The position numbers and the translations under genes were made by a program. A stretch of DNA of 64,000 nt from Periplaneta americana (Eukaryota; Arthropoda; Insecta; Blattodea; Blattidae): NCBI RefSeq assembly GCF_040183065.1, contig NC_091127.1:27938891-28002890 (forward strand). Reading direction: 5' to 3'. Position 1 is the stretch's first letter. Each line of letters opens with the position of its first letter. The notes beneath the pieces were generated by a model, which saw only the letters and a list, made by a program, of their open reading frames with translations, was not told the DNA's origin and searched no databases. This document shows, piece after piece, positions 44,111 through 56,345 of the stretch.

Positions 44111-45200
44111 CAATTTTAAATTATACACATCACAAAACAAAGTAGGAATGTTGTGAGATCAACGTGCACGAAATAGGTTGGAAGCTCAACAAAAAAATTT
44201 CACTGACATTATTATTAATAAATTTCTACATATGATCCAACAGTGGCACTGACAGCATTGGACCTAATTTCTTTTACAGTATGTCCATCTTAAAACTTAT
44301 AAATGTTTACAATGTCACTGATTATTAGGCCTATGTCTATTACAACTCATCGTTACGAGTGATTGAAAACCAAACACACATAGAATGCCAATGCTTGTAT
44401 CTCTTTACTGACTTTTCTTATTTGAACATAATATTAATAGTGGTAATTACTGCTATTTTAAACCTTAAATATTGTAACTTTCAAATTTGTGCATACAACA
44501 TGACAAAAAATGGTTATATAACACTTATAGACTCAACTAAAGTGTGGTTATCGTATTATAAGATTATTTTTTAATTTTTAACATACTACAACTTTTATTA
44601 AATGTTATTTATTGTAAGCTAAAATGACTCAGAATCACTCTAGTATTCACATATAATTTTATAATGTTTTTATATATGTTCAATTTTATAATATACACAA
44701 ATGTTCTCTCACTGCACATCTTCTCTTTTCAATGTGCCATTCATTGCTTTCTCCACCTGAAGATGACTTTTTACATAAGTCGAAAATATTTGTGGAAATA
44801 TAACTTTGTAATGTAATAAGGCAGAAAATTAATTCTGTATTAATATAGATTGATAAGTTGTAGACTGAAACCACATAACTATAATTTAATATAGTTATAT
44901 TTATTTAAAATTGTATTTCAAGAAGTTTATAACAAATAATTCAGGATAGACCGGCCAGGTTCAAACTAAAACAGCTTCCTAGGCATCTGAAATATTTATA
45001 GAAAAGCACGACAGATAATCACATGAGATTAAAATTTACGATATTCTAGACATTTCACATCAGAGGTGAAACAACATAAAGCGGCAAAACATTGCCAATT
45101 TACTAGCTATATAATGGTTAATTGATTGGAATAGGGTATTTTATTTATTTTTTGTAAGTACTGTACAAGCAACATTTCTGACATCATAATAATTGACCGA
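44111..45200. other. No gene seen
   Basis: AT-rich sequence upstream of LSM10, without repeats that match elsewhere in the window. Confidence 0.5.
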
Positions 45201-45204
45201 GATA

Positions 45205-45475
45205 AAAAAAATGGTCTCATTCTTGACCCCACTCTAAGGTTCGAAATTAATTAAGATCAACCAAAGCAGGTACATGCGCTGTTTACCTTCCATGCTGTGA
45301 TGATTCAAGATTGGAATGTCATTGGACTTATGTTTGGTGCGCGAGAAACAATTCCCAAATTTACATTGGAGATCCTCAGAAAATTAAAGTTCCTAATAAG
45401 ACTCTTCAGACAATTGCATCAACCATTTTAAAATCTTCACTGAACATCATCAATCTCCATCTCTATTCATCTTTA
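45205..45475 (+). mobile_element. Decayed LINE C-terminal fragment
   Basis: Plus-strand frames with stops read GLILDPTLRFEIN, then VIGLMFGARETIPKFTLEIL and LKSSLNIINLHLYS. This order (DPTxRFE, GLxxGARGTIPKF, SLNIIHNHLY) is familiar from the end of a family of insect non-LTR retroelements. Boundaries are approximate. Confidence 0.5.
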
Positions 45476-46660
45476 TAATATTCAATGAATATTATTTATT
45501 TTCAATAAACTTTTATCGTTTTGATAGCCACCACTTCTTTTTTAAAATTTCATTATATATTTTTTTAACATTAATTTGCATTTTCTTTTTTGTTCATTTG
45601 AATTGATTAGGACGCCGATATTTTAAATCCAAGATTTAGACGGCTATCATCTCGATTATGTGTATTTATTTTTTACTTGTCTCATAGATAAAAAAACACG
45701 TATGCTTTTGATTTATTTTAGTTATTTTAAGGGGAGTGGGTAGTGATGTCTGTGCGATTAAAAAATTTCATTACAAAAGTTTAGTTCAATATTTCTAGGC
45801 TTTTAGTGCTCAGTGTAGAATAAAAATGTCCATGCTTATACAATCAATCATTCTGAATTCACTGGTATAAAAGACAACTAATTAGTTTCTTATCCAAGTG
45901 CAAAAGAAAGGCCCTAACTGATAACCTGTTTTCCCACTTTGCTAAATGTAGCTACTTCATTCTTCAGGTGCACATTACTTGCTACAATCTTCACTCATAT
46001 GCCTTGTATTTTTTAACTTATCTAGTAATGTATATCGTAAATTCTAAAGCAAAATTTAGTTAAATATTTCACCCCTAGTCAAACAGAAAATATATTGAAC
46101 TTTGTTTAACATTTTTTGCAAATTTTTTTCAATGCATATAAATTTTTTGCTCGTGTTATGTATGCGATATTCTTAAACACGTAGGTCTACTATGTAGAAC
46201 ACAGCATGCAGAAAACATCGTAAAAATTTCCTATAAATTGATTCAGTAGTTTCAGAGAAAAATGCACTTAAGTTTGAAAAATATCAACTTATGGAAAACT
46301 GCATATAAAAAGGGAGGTATGAATTACATGCACCGCCACATTTAAAGAGGCCATTTAAAGGGCTTATCTGCAGAAATACCCCCCCCCACAATATTTATAT
46401 TGTTTTAAAGAGCAAGTTGTGTATTTTTTAAATACATAATAAAAATGCGGATCTTTGACCCAAAGTCACTACCTGGTTCCCTTAAGTGACTGTATGCAAG
46501 TATTTACGCGGTATTCTGAAACTCAAATAAAATACCATTTTGGATTCCGTAATAAATTGCGCACATTCAATGCACCGAATCTTGATCATATGCACTTACT
46601 TTTGTATAAGTAATGAATGTTGAAAATGTACACGTGACAACGAAATCAAAGCAATACGTC
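45476..46660. other. No gene seen
   Basis: AT-rich, with a C9 run at about 46380. No exon or terminal repeat. Confidence 0.5.
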
Positions 46661-46674
46661 AAACGTCATGCCTT

Positions 46675-46754
46675 ATTTCGCCTCCGCCCGCCTCCACTCA
46701 GCGTTGCCAAACGTACGCATGCTCAGGCTTGTAACTGAAGATGGCTCTGCTCTG
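46675..46754 (+). promoter_or_regulatory. Candidate promoter/first exon (MALLW...)
   Basis: A GC-rich, CpG-containing patch (CGCCTCCGCCCGCCTCC) leads to ATGGCTCTGCTCTG at 46741-46754, directly followed by a GTAGGG donor. The 14 coding bases leave phase 2, which fits the 49-bp exon candidate at 52687-52735. No homology supports it. Confidence 0.3.
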
Positions 46755-47580
46755 GTAGGGACAGACGTTTGTTAAAATTCTTTTGGTATGATTTTTTAGA
46801 ACGCGTTAAATCATTCATATTTTTAATGTGGTCAGATAAACCATTATGCCTATATATTTTTAAGCCACAGACTTGTTAAACAATGTAGGTACTGGAATAA
46901 TAAAATTATTTTTAAACGGGTGTTGTAATGAAAGTCACTAATTGGATAAAAATCGTTATCAGTATTATGATCATAATCAAACGGGCTGTGATTTGGTATC
47001 TCCGATGTTCAGCTGCCATTACAATCGTATAATATACATTTTGTGGCATTGTATATTTACATTTCTCAAGGCGTGATTATTCATTGTAAAAAGGCATGAC
47101 TCGTGTGAAATATTGTGGAATATATCTTATTGCAATATTCTATACAGCAACAGCAGAAGTTAAAGTTTTGGTATGTCATGCTACGTTAGCTTTGGTTAGT
47201 GTACTCTATACGTGATTAAAATAACTTCAGAGTTTTGTTTTCTTATTATCATGAATACTATTTGAAACTTGTATGTATCTCCGAGTGTAACTAATTTGTT
47301 TCAGATTCTATTTGTTCCTTTATGTCCAACGACACTAGTATCTCATATAATCTATTAATACATAGATTATGAATATGAATGCAGGAGCAAACACTGAAAT
47401 ATGCATAGGAACATAACAACATTTTTATAAAATTTGTACTATAAGTACTGGTATTATAACAAATTATAATGCAAGTTATTGTGATATTTTCCTCTGTGAA
47501 ACTTTGTTTGTCACCGAATTCTGTTTTATAACTGAGAGAGAAATTTTGTTCTTTCTACGTTTTTATTTATTTTTTTATTT
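46755..47580. other. No gene seen
   Basis: A 23-bp segment with AG/GT borders near 47149-47171 was seen, but it brings a stop in the phase set by 46741-46754. Confidence 0.4.
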
Positions 47581-47583
47581 TGG

Positions 47584-47805
47584 TAGGTTATTTTACGACG
47601 CTTTATTAACATCTTACGTTATTTAGCGTCTGAATGAGCCTGGGGTCCAGCACTGAAAGTTACCCAGCATTTGCTCATATTGGGTTGAGGGAGAATCCCG
47701 GAAAAAAACCTCAACCAGATAACTTGCCCCGACCAGGAATCGAACCCGGGCCACCTAGTTTCGCAGCCAGACGCGCTAACCGTTACTCCACAGGTGTGGA
47801 CTCTG
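47584..47805 (-). mobile_element. SINE family 1 copy
   Basis: Reverse orientation: GGTTATTTTACGACGCTTTA tail, GAATCGAACCCGGGCCACC B-box complement, ending at CCACAGGTGTGGA. Directly abuts the LINE at 47810. Confidence 0.85.
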
Positions 47806-47809
47806 TCTA

Positions 47810-48920
47810 TGTTACAAGACGTTACTGGTACACTGGCATTCTTATTGACTTTGGTATTCCCAAGAAACTAGTTCGATTAGTTAAAATGTGTCTCAGTGAA
47901 ACGTACAGCAGGTTCCGTATAGGCCAGTTTCTATGATGCTTTTTCAATTTACTACGGGCTAAAGCAAGGAGTTGCACTATCACCTTTACTTTTTAATTTT
48001 GCTCTAAAATGTGCCATTAGGAAAGTCCAGGATAACAGACAGGGTTTGGAATTGAACGGATTACATCAGCTTCTTGTCTATACGGATGACGTGAATAAGT
48101 AATGAGAAAATCCACAAACGATTAGGGAAAACACGGAAAATTTACTTGAAGCAAATAAAGCGATAGGTTTGGAAGTAAATCCCTAAAAGACAAAGTATAT
48201 GATTATGCCTCGTGACCAGAACATAGTACGAAATGAAAAAATAAAAGTTGGAAATGTAGGCCTATCCTTTGAAAAAGTAGAAAGTTCATATATCTTGGAG
48301 CAACAGTAACAAATATAAATGACACTCGGGAGGAAATTAAACGCAGAATAAATATGGAAAATGCCTATTATTATTCGGTTGAGAAGATTTTGTCATCCAG
48401 TCTGGTCTCAAAAAAGCTGAAAGTTAGAATTTATAAAACAATTATAATCCTAGTGTAGGCCTAATATTATTACCGGTTGTTGTGAAACTTGGACTCTCAC
48501 TTTGAGGGAGGAACAGACATTAAGGATGTTCAAGAATAAGATTCTTAGGAAAATATTTGGGGCTAAGAAGGAGAATGGAGAAAGTTATACAACGCAGAAC
48601 TGCACACATTGTATTCTTCCACCTGACATAATTAGGAACATTAAATCCAGACTTTTGAGATGGGCAGGGCATGTAGCACGTATGGGCAAATCCAGAAATA
48701 CATATAGATTGATAGTTGGGAGACCGGAGGGAAAAAGACCTTTGGGGAGGCCGATACGTAGATGGGAGGATAATATAAAAATGGATTTGAGGAGATGGGA
48801 TATGATGATAGAGACTGCATTAATCTTGCTCTGGATAGGGACCAATGGCGGGCTTATGTAAGGGCGGCAATGAACCTCCGGGTTCCTTAAAAGTAAGTAC
48901 GGTAAGTAAGTAAGTAAGTA
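47810..48920 (+). mobile_element. LINE (TAAG-tail family), longer 3' copy, broken
   Basis: Broken frames give [40 protein letters not shown] and a YTDD version of the YADD box. Then come EVNPxKTKYMIMPRDQNI, SRLLRWAGHVARMGKS, EGKRPLGRPIRRWEDNIK and the 3' end GGGCGGCAATGAACCTCC, with a (TAAG)n tail to 48920. Relative to 8066-8925, extra bases containing TAGGCCTA are present at 48257 and 48456. Confidence 0.9.
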
Positions 48921-49640
48921 AGTAATTCTTTCTTGCAAGATGTCCCACTGTCTGCATGGAGTTTTAAGCGTATTCTGAAATTATGTCATTGTAACCCAAT
49001 TTGTTTACAAAAGAAGATTTTCGGTCCGTTCTTCCAGCTTATAGCCTAGTTGATTCATCGGCCATAGTTTAAACATTTATACTTATAGTCGACTACGATA
49101 TAAAAAAGAAACAATTAACAGTGATGTTTGTAATTAGTAGGAGGTAATGGGACTTTTGGCACACTGTATATTTTATGTCAATTCGCCAGAATCTGAACTC
49201 CGCTCTGAGTAGTGGAAATCTTATTCGACTAACAGAAATTGAAATTTCTTTACATTTATCTAACGGCAATTTTTTATCTGCAGCGATTATCTAGTGCCGG
49301 TTTCTGATTGTAATGTAGTATGATTTTCGAAGAATTATCAGAGCCTCAAATGTGAAAATCATATAGGAATGTGTTAAGAGAACCAAAAAAATATATAAGT
49401 CTATATAAAAAATGACACCGTATTTAGTTGGTATGAAACCCTCCCTATCTAATTTGTTGGTTACTAATAGCCAATTCCTCTAACAAAATTACCCTGCAGT
49501 TGAAATTTCAGAATTGTTATTACGCATTTGTAATTGGAAGCCTCTTTTTTTGAAGAGCGTCAGTGTTTCCCATTACTCTAACCTGTTATACCAATAGTAT
49601 ATTGATTATGTTCCGATTTTTTAAGGGTTCCGTGTCGGTC
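48921..49640. other. No gene seen
   Basis: AT-rich spacer. Confidence 0.5.
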
Positions 49641-50130
49641 AACAGGTGAAACGAATTGACGAATGGGATTCTAGAGTATTGAAAATACGGTCGTTTGATT
49701 GGCGGAGATCCTATTTAGAGAGAGAGTCTTCCCAGACGCCGAAAGCTCTTATCGGACCGCCTCATCCATTAAGGCTGCGACCACGCAAACCAATTCTGCA
49801 GTGCAGGAAATCGTACACGCAATCAGTGTACATATTTATATACCGCCAACGGCGTTCCTTGCGGCCATTATCATGTCGATACACGAGTTGCGGGACTCGC
49901 TTTCCTTTTGTTTTTATTTTTAGAGCATCGATTCCTCTCTCTCTTTCTCTTTTTTTTTTGTGGTGTAATTACTTGATAACAATATTTTTCAGAGAAAATA
50001 TCTTGCGGTATTTTTCTTCTTTGTGTGGCGTACAAATTCAAAATGTCGTGCCTACATTCCGACTTAGGTGTATCAGTCAAATTATAGGGGAAGGTTTGAC
50101 ATGTCTCTGACATGTAAAACACAGGCTGGG
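49640..50130. promoter_or_regulatory. CpG-richer segment, possible promoter
   Basis: Unusually many CpGs for this window between 49640 and 49920, with TATTTATATACC at 49831-49842 followed by GCCAACGGCG. Open frames here start with GTG/TTG and have no motifs, so no gene is called. Direction unknown. Confidence 0.25.
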
Positions 50131-50667
50131 CTCGGCTAGTTTGATTCTCGCCGTTCTTTTGTTTTCCTTTTCCCTTGCTCTCACTCCATAAGTGCATGGA
50201 GTATTCAGTGGACGACCAATCAGAGGAAAACCGGGCACAAAGGAGATTTACTGCATGATTATACAAATGAGGGTTGAGGGTACATTACTGCTCAATAAAA
50301 AAGTGTTATATCTACCATGTTTATAAGACTGTAACTCTACCGTTGCATCATGAAAAGTCTTGGTAATGGAAAATACAATTTATCCATGACCATAACGAAA
50401 AACATGCCTTTACTAAATACTTTTGCGTTTGTAAAGTAGGCTTTTATTCAACATTACTTTATTCCACTAGTGATATAAAGACTTTACCTCACAGTTTGAA
50501 CTTTATCTCACAGTTCATTAGTATTTTCCTAGTACCCGGGTACACACGTATACTTTTTCATTGAACTATTCTATTGCTCAAGAAGTTAATATATTAGTTA
50601 CTAGATGTCACTACATCTGCTTCTTTATTACCATTTCTTAAATATGCAAACACTCAATCTCCTTCTC

Positions 50668-50860
50668 TTCATTCATTCACTCATTCATTCATTCATTCAT
50701 TCATTCATTCATTCATTCATTCGTTTTATTCCATAGATCTTACATGAGCAATGAAGCTTTAAGATGTGGAACAAGTCAAAATTTTACAATATTACAATTA
50801 CAATTGTTACAAATTTTTACAATTTTGTAATTTTCTATAATTTTTTCAATTTTGTGCAAT
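50668..50860 (-). mobile_element. LINE 3' tip with (ATTC)n tail
   Basis: An ATTC repeat at 50668-50721 abuts TTTTATTCCATAGATCTTACAT, which resembles the 3' end at 57651 and 31560. Read on the minus strand, the simple repeat follows the LINE end. Confidence 0.55.
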
Positions 50861-50869
50861 TTTTTACAA

Positions 50870-51195
50870 TATTTTGGCGAGATGTAGTGAGATGAGGTGA
50901 AGTCCGAGGATTCGCCAAAATATTACCCGGCATTTACCTTTTGGTTGGGAAAAACCTCGGAAAAACCCAACCAGGTAATCAAATCAAAGGAGGGTAATCA
51001 AATCAAAGGAATTGATTTGTGCATTGCATCCATATCTAATATGTATTTTTTTTTTAATTTATAATTGTAATAATTTACCTTTTGGGATTTTGGGAGGCGG
51101 GAAGACTTGAACCTGCGAAGTTGAGTTTATAGGATTTTATAACTTTTCATAACTTTTATAACAACACGCGTTAGTCAACTGAGCTAAACAGACAC
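50870..51195 (-). mobile_element. SINE fragment and tRNA-like sequence with an insert
   Basis: 50870-51010 matches the body of the second SINE type at 54624 (AAAAACCTCGGAAAAACCCAA). 51075-51195 on - has TAGCTCAGTTGACTAACGC (A box) and GGTTCAAGTCTTCC (B box) but about 40 extra bases (ATAACTTTT repeats) in between, so it is not a functional tRNA. Confidence 0.55.
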
Positions 51196-51199
51196 GATG

Positions 51200-51975
51200 A
51201 TTAATTACGTTTTAAAATTCCTCTTAAGTTTACAGAAGTAAAATGTGAAATTATTATAATGACATTAGTCCCGTGAACACTTCTAAATAATCCCTGAAAC
51301 TTTAAAAAGATGAAAATACACGTTTAAAATGAAAAAAATATACATTAAAATTATATAATTAATTATAATTTGTTATTTATCCAACGCCTTAGACACCATT
51401 CTTCACTAATCATGGCCTCCTACATCATAACCTACCTAGTACACGTATCGATTCTAAAATCCATGCCATGATATGTGATTATATGAGGACTTATTTTCAA
51501 CATATTTTCTTTTATAAAACATAATTTTTCGTTATGGTCATGGATAAAATTACGTATGGTACTTGTGAACGTGATCTTTACTGCGCTCGTGTAATTTAAG
51601 CACTCGGCTAACGCCTCGTGCTTAAATCTTTCCACTCGCGCAATAAAGATGCACTTACCTCACAAGTACCATAAATAACTATTTGGATTAAAATAATACA
51701 TTTCCTGTTAGACTACTCTAAGACTTGCGCGGCTTTACGCCGGTGACATAGGAGTTTATTATTTATATTGAAACTAATTAATTCATTAGCTTATAAAAAA
51801 TCAAACAATTGAATCAGGGGCTTTGAAAAGGGCATCAGTCACCGTTTTTCAGAAAATGACATATTGTTGTTTTTGCATTCTATAAGCCTAGACCTACCAT
51901 TTTATATGCGAAAGGCACCAGTCCAAGGTTCACTATGTTTTCAGTATGCGGTTGAACATTGCGTTTGTTTTGAAA
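51200..51975. other. No gene seen; GGCATCAGT motif recurs
   Basis: AAAAGGGCATCAGTC-like words appear at about 51828, 51970 and 52268, suggesting one element or repeat around 51820-52290 with unknown ends. Confidence 0.35.
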
Positions 51976-51978
51976 TAG

Positions 51979-52093
51979 GCATCAGAAAATTGAGGACATC
52001 GTTCAATTGAAAAAGTACATCCCAGATGAGCACTTACCCTTCTATGACGAGATATGCGATTGGCTAACCAAGGATCGAAAAAACATTGAATGA
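51979..52093 (+). CDS. Candidate terminal exon, 37 codons, possibly transposon-derived
   Basis: The AG at 51977-51978 follows a T-rich tract. One base then 37 codons: HQKIEDIVQLKKYIPDEHLP, FYDEICDWLTKDRKNIE, TGA at 52091-52093. The LKKYIPDEHLPFYDEI ending recalls the IP..YH.FY C-termini of several arthropod transposon-encoded proteins, so it may be the end of such a frame rather than a host exon. Confidence 0.35.
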
Positions 52094-52099
52094 ACGTTT

Positions 52100-52685
52100 T
52101 GTTAAAATAGAATTCAGTAACTTTTCGTTTTTATATTATATTTTGAAGTAATTTCATTTCAAACACTTATAAGATTCTACTACATGTTCTGTTCATTTAA
52201 TGTTCAATACTGTTTTATGAAAAAATAAACACAGTATTTATGTTGGAGTGTATGCTTTTATTTTGAAAGTTTTGAAAAAGGCATCAGTCTACTCATTTCA
52301 AACATTTTTACGAACTTACCGTTAGTGTTAAAAAGATAAAACTTTAAAATAAAATGCAAATTTATAATAGGCAATGGCCAAAAAATTGTCCTTATACTGA
52401 AGCTAAAACCTGGTTCGTATGACAGTTTTTTTTTTTTTTACCAAAACTTTAATCTTGCCTACTTATATCCTTTTGTAACATTTACACTTTATGTACAACT
52501 TTTAAAGTTATTTTTTAATCTGCTTATGGAAGAACAGCCCTCAAAGACCGCTGCAGGCAAAAGCATTTTGAGACCTGATTTATTTATAGTCTATCAGTAT
52601 CAGATATAACGTAGTATTTATTTATGCCTGTTTATTATACAAAGGCTATTGGGAAGGTGACTGATAAATTTATCTTTTTCTTTAA
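52100..52685. other. No gene seen
   Basis: AT-rich, T-run at 52428-52440. Confidence 0.5.
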
Positions 52686-52686
52686 G

Positions 52687-52735
52687 GATTCTGGAGTGTT
52701 CCCCATTAGAAGAGGTGATGTCGGTATTGTGTTCT
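52687..52735 (+). CDS. Candidate small internal exon
   Basis: Strong borders: a TTTATCTTTTTCTTTAAG acceptor and a GTAAGTACC donor. 49 bp; joined to the 46741-46754 candidate it reads MALLWILECSPLEEVMSVLC and stays open in phase 0. It is also open in another frame (DSGVFPIRRGDVGIVF). The family was not recognised. Confidence 0.3.
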
Positions 52736-52739
52736 GTAA

Positions 52740-54320
52740 GTACCTGCAGAATTTAATTTAATCCACTTAGAAATGCAGTGACATCATAAACGATTGTTCA
52801 TATAGTAGATATATTTTAGAATTTTGCCATAAATTGCATGTATTATATAGGATTAGGTCTATTCGAAATATAGCCTAGTTGCAGTGCGAAATGACCATGA
52901 TATTTATGTAACAAATTAAATTTAATAAAAGTGAAAATACATTCGAAGCAATTAAATTTGTTCGCCGTTGTCAGTTTTAGCTTTCTTTACCTTCATAAAA
53001 GGTTTGTTGTAAAATGCCCAATAGTAATATACGTTACAAGAGCGGTATGTTGACGTTTTCATGGTCGAGAAAAAGATTGAAAAAGCGAAACGTAGTTGAG
53101 CTTTTTTAATTTCCGAGAGCATGAAAACAAGCATACCGCTCGTGTATCGTACATTATTTTGTGCGAAGATCGTTTATTACATACCTGAAAGACGAATTTC
53201 TAATTAGTTGCAATGAAATCTCCATCTTGGTTTCTGTTTAATGACGGCAACTTCGGAAAACCAAAATATCTTTCTTCAATATTGTTGCTACAAATTTTTT
53301 TCTGTGTTTACTATACTCCAGCAGGCCATGATATACGTCTGTCTTTTTTTTTCCCCCAGTCTATAAATGCGAACTTAAAACAAACGGTAAGGTTATGTAA
53401 TGATTTATTTTTCATTTTAATATTTTAACAATATTATTTATATAACATATTGCAGTAATAACATCCGCATCTGGAATCTTGTTGATTTTTTCACGGCTTC
53501 CTTAATGTTACTTGTATCAGGAATGCAAAAAGTTTCGTGGAGTAGTAGACTTTACTTAATTTATGCAAATATTTAAAAACAATAATTAACATTGCAATTT
53601 AGGTGAAATTGCAGTGGTAAGTTTCCAATTTATAATTATTACTATGTTAAACGTCTCTAAAAATAATATGTTGAAAGCCTAAAGCAGTAAAATGAATGTC
53701 GTGCTTAAGCGGTAAGAAGAGGGAAATTGTTATGTGTGTTACGTTGGGAATACTGAATGTGGTATTTCACACTTACCGCGTATTGGTTCTGTGCGGAAAA
53801 CAAGCAAATACGCACGATCTCGCACAAAAGTTTATTGAATAACATTTTCAACACCTGCCAAATTAAATAAGCCACATTGCTTGGTGAATTAAATCCGTAT
53901 TCAGTTTAATTTCACAATGTCATGGTAATTTAAAAATGTAGACTACATATTTCAATAATCTTGTGCTCCAAATTGGAAAAAAAAATTGTAATGTGCTGTC
54001 TTATGGTTCAGCTTAAACGTGCAAAATGTTCATTTATGACAATAAATATACTCTTACTTAATTGGTTGACTAATTGTTTCCTTACAGAATTAATTATATC
54101 ATTGGCTGATCCATTTATCGGTTCACTGACTGATTGAATGACTGACTCATTCACATGGTAATTGATTGATTATATTATTTCATTGATTAATTGACTGAGT
54201 CGTTCATTTATTCATTTTGCCTGCCTCTTAATTATTATGAATTTATTAATTTATTCTATGGTTAATAATTCGTGAATTTTACATTTAACTTAGTCCTATT
54301 GTATGTACATATGTATTGTT
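52740..54320. other. No gene seen
   Basis: AT-rich. 54060-54240 is a degenerate run of TTGACTGATTGA-like words, probably an old simple repeat. Confidence 0.5.
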
Positions 54321-54329
54321 TTTTATTTT

Positions 54330-54572
54330 CTTCGGTTTTTTACGACGCTGTATCAACATCTAGGTTGTTTAGCGTCTGAATGATACGAAGGTGATAATGC
54401 CGGTGAAATGAGTCTGGGGTCCAGCACCGAAAGTTACCCAGCATTTGCTCGTATTGCGTTGAGGGAAAACCCCGGAAAAAACCTCAACCAGGTAACTTGC
54501 CACGACCGGGATTCGAACCCGGCCACCTGGTTTCGCGGCCAGACGCGCTGACCGTTATTCCACAGATGTGGA
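54330..54572 (-). mobile_element. SINE family 1 copy
   Basis: TTACGACGCTGTATCAACAT tail through GGGATTCGAACCCGGCCACC to CCACAGATGTGG. Followed by a (TATG)n run at 54573-54627. Confidence 0.85.
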
Positions 54573-54623
54573 CGTATGTATGTATGTAGCTATGTATGTA
54601 TGTATGTATGTATGTATGTATGT

Positions 54624-54850
54624 ATTTTTTATTTTACTTGGTTATTTAATGACGCTGTATCAACTACGAGGTTATTCAGCGTCGATCGGATTGGTGATAG
54701 CGAGATGATATTTGGCGAGATGAGGCCGAGGGAAAAACCTCGGAAATAACCCAACCAGGTAATCAGCCCGAGCGGGAATCGAACCCGCGCCCGAACGCAA
54801 CTCCGGATCGGCAGGCAAGTGCCTTAGCCGACTGAGCTGCGCCGGTGGCT
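54624..54850 (-). mobile_element. tRNA-derived SINE, second type
   Basis: On the minus strand a well-kept tRNA-like head: GCAGCTCAGTCGGCTAAGGC (A box) and GGGTTCGATTCCCGC (B box). The body GGTTATTTCCGAGGTTTTTC differs from family 1, but the far tail (GACGCTGAATAACC) is similar. Confidence 0.85.
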
Positions 54851-54867
54851 GTGTTCGTATGTATGTA

Positions 54868-55122
54868 TTTTTAGTAGGTTATTTTACGACGCTTTATCAA
54901 CATCTCTGGTTATATAGCGTCTAAATGAGATAGAGGTGATAATGCCGGTGAAGTGAGTCCGGGGTCCAGCACCGAAACATACCCAGCATTTGCTCGTATT
55001 GGGTTGAGGGAAAACCACGAAAAAAAAAACCTCAACCAAGTAACTTTGACCCGCCCTGGAATCGAACCCGGGCCACCTGGTTTCGTGGCCAGACGCGCTA
55101 ACCGTTACTCCACAGGTATTGA
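54868..55122 (-). mobile_element. SINE family 1 copy
   Basis: GGTTATTTTACGACGCTTTA tail, ATCGAACCCGGGCCACCTGG, CCACAGGTATTGAC. Third SINE in the same direction within 800 bp. Confidence 0.85.
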
Positions 55123-55124
55123 CT

Positions 55125-56180
55125 GTATGCATGCATGTATGTATGTGTAATAAACTTTTTAACAGGATTTTCTCAGAAATTTTATTGCAAATTGTAAAAT
55201 ATTAGTCAATTTATTTACTGAATGTGCCTCAGAGATAGACCTCTTGTCTAGTATTCCTTCTGCTACTTGATGATTGCTTATGATTCAGTACATTATGTAA
55301 AATGGCTCAATTATAATATTATTCTACATCACGAAATGAAGGAAAGATTTTAATCGAAGACGCAGCCTTTTCTCTTTGAAGATAATCACATGTTAAACCT
55401 GACTGCTGTCTGACCGTTCAATGATTTGATCGGACTTCATTTACATTCAATCATGCAAGGGGCCGTGAGTTCAAATCCAGCGAGAGAAAAATATATTCTG
55501 ACACCGCTTCCTCTGAGGCTGTGCCACTCACCCAGTTTCCTATCATTAAATAAATAAAAACATTCTAAAAAGCACAGAAACATCAAATTGTCCAATAACT
55601 TTCACACAATATAAATGAAATAAAGTAACAAATTTTTTATAATATTTAAAAAGTAAATGTGTCCGGAGTTATTACTAAGAAAACAGAATTAAATGTAATG
55701 TATATTTTCTCCTTTGGAAACTTAAAATGTAAGAGAGAAAAAAAATCACTACCTATTTCAACAAAAGTTGAAGGCTGAAAACAGGTATTGAAAAGGCTTT
55801 TGATGTACTGTACAAATCAACCGGAAATCAGAAGTAAGGCATGATAATTCGGTACCTTTAAGCACTAGAAGAAGTCGCCCATTGCCGATGGTGATGGTTC
55901 TGACAGAACGTTTCTTTGTTCTAAGTCACTTGCATTCCAAACATATTTTTATCTGTCTTCCACATCTTGTTTTATAATGTACGAATCCATTTGATAGCAA
56001 TTTCATCCTTTTCCTTTCAGCTGTAATGAATAATTATTGCAGGTACTCTCTGTATTTTTCTTTGTAAGTGGGTAGATGAATAAAATGTAGGCTACGAAAA
56101 TTTTTACCTCGAAATGTAATGTAAGCATTGCTTAGCAACGCCAAAGTATTGTTAGGCCTACACATTAATAAATTCCCTTG
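55125..56180. other. No gene seen
   Basis: AT-rich. A half X-box-like CTTAGCAACGCC at 56130 was noted. No exons or ends. Confidence 0.5.
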
Positions 56181-56189
56181 TGGGAATAA

Positions 56190-56345
56190 TGGTTAGCGGA
56201 AAAATTTCCTTTCGGAAAATGTATATTAGGAATAACTGTTTTGGAAAGTTGGTTTCGGAAAATTATTCGGAAAAAAGTACAATTACGAAAAATAGACGTT
56301 ATGAAAAATTATTTCGAAAAAACAAATGTGGAGAAATGGTTGGGA
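56190..56345 (+). repeat. Iterated CGGAAAA-type motif
   Basis: At least eight GGAAAA/CGAAAAA words spaced about 15-25 bp. This makes an open frame starting with GTG-like context that is not judged coding. Confidence 0.45.

Noticed and set aside
47149-47171. 23-bp micro-exon between 46754 and 52687
   Set aside because: Borders are fair but it introduces a stop in the required phase.
49646-50110. 154-residue plus-strand frame in the CpG-richer segment
   Set aside because: Starts with GTG, low complexity at the end, no motif, no splice support.
54624-54850. Functional tRNA gene
   Set aside because: Promoter boxes are good but the sequence continues into a SINE body and tail.
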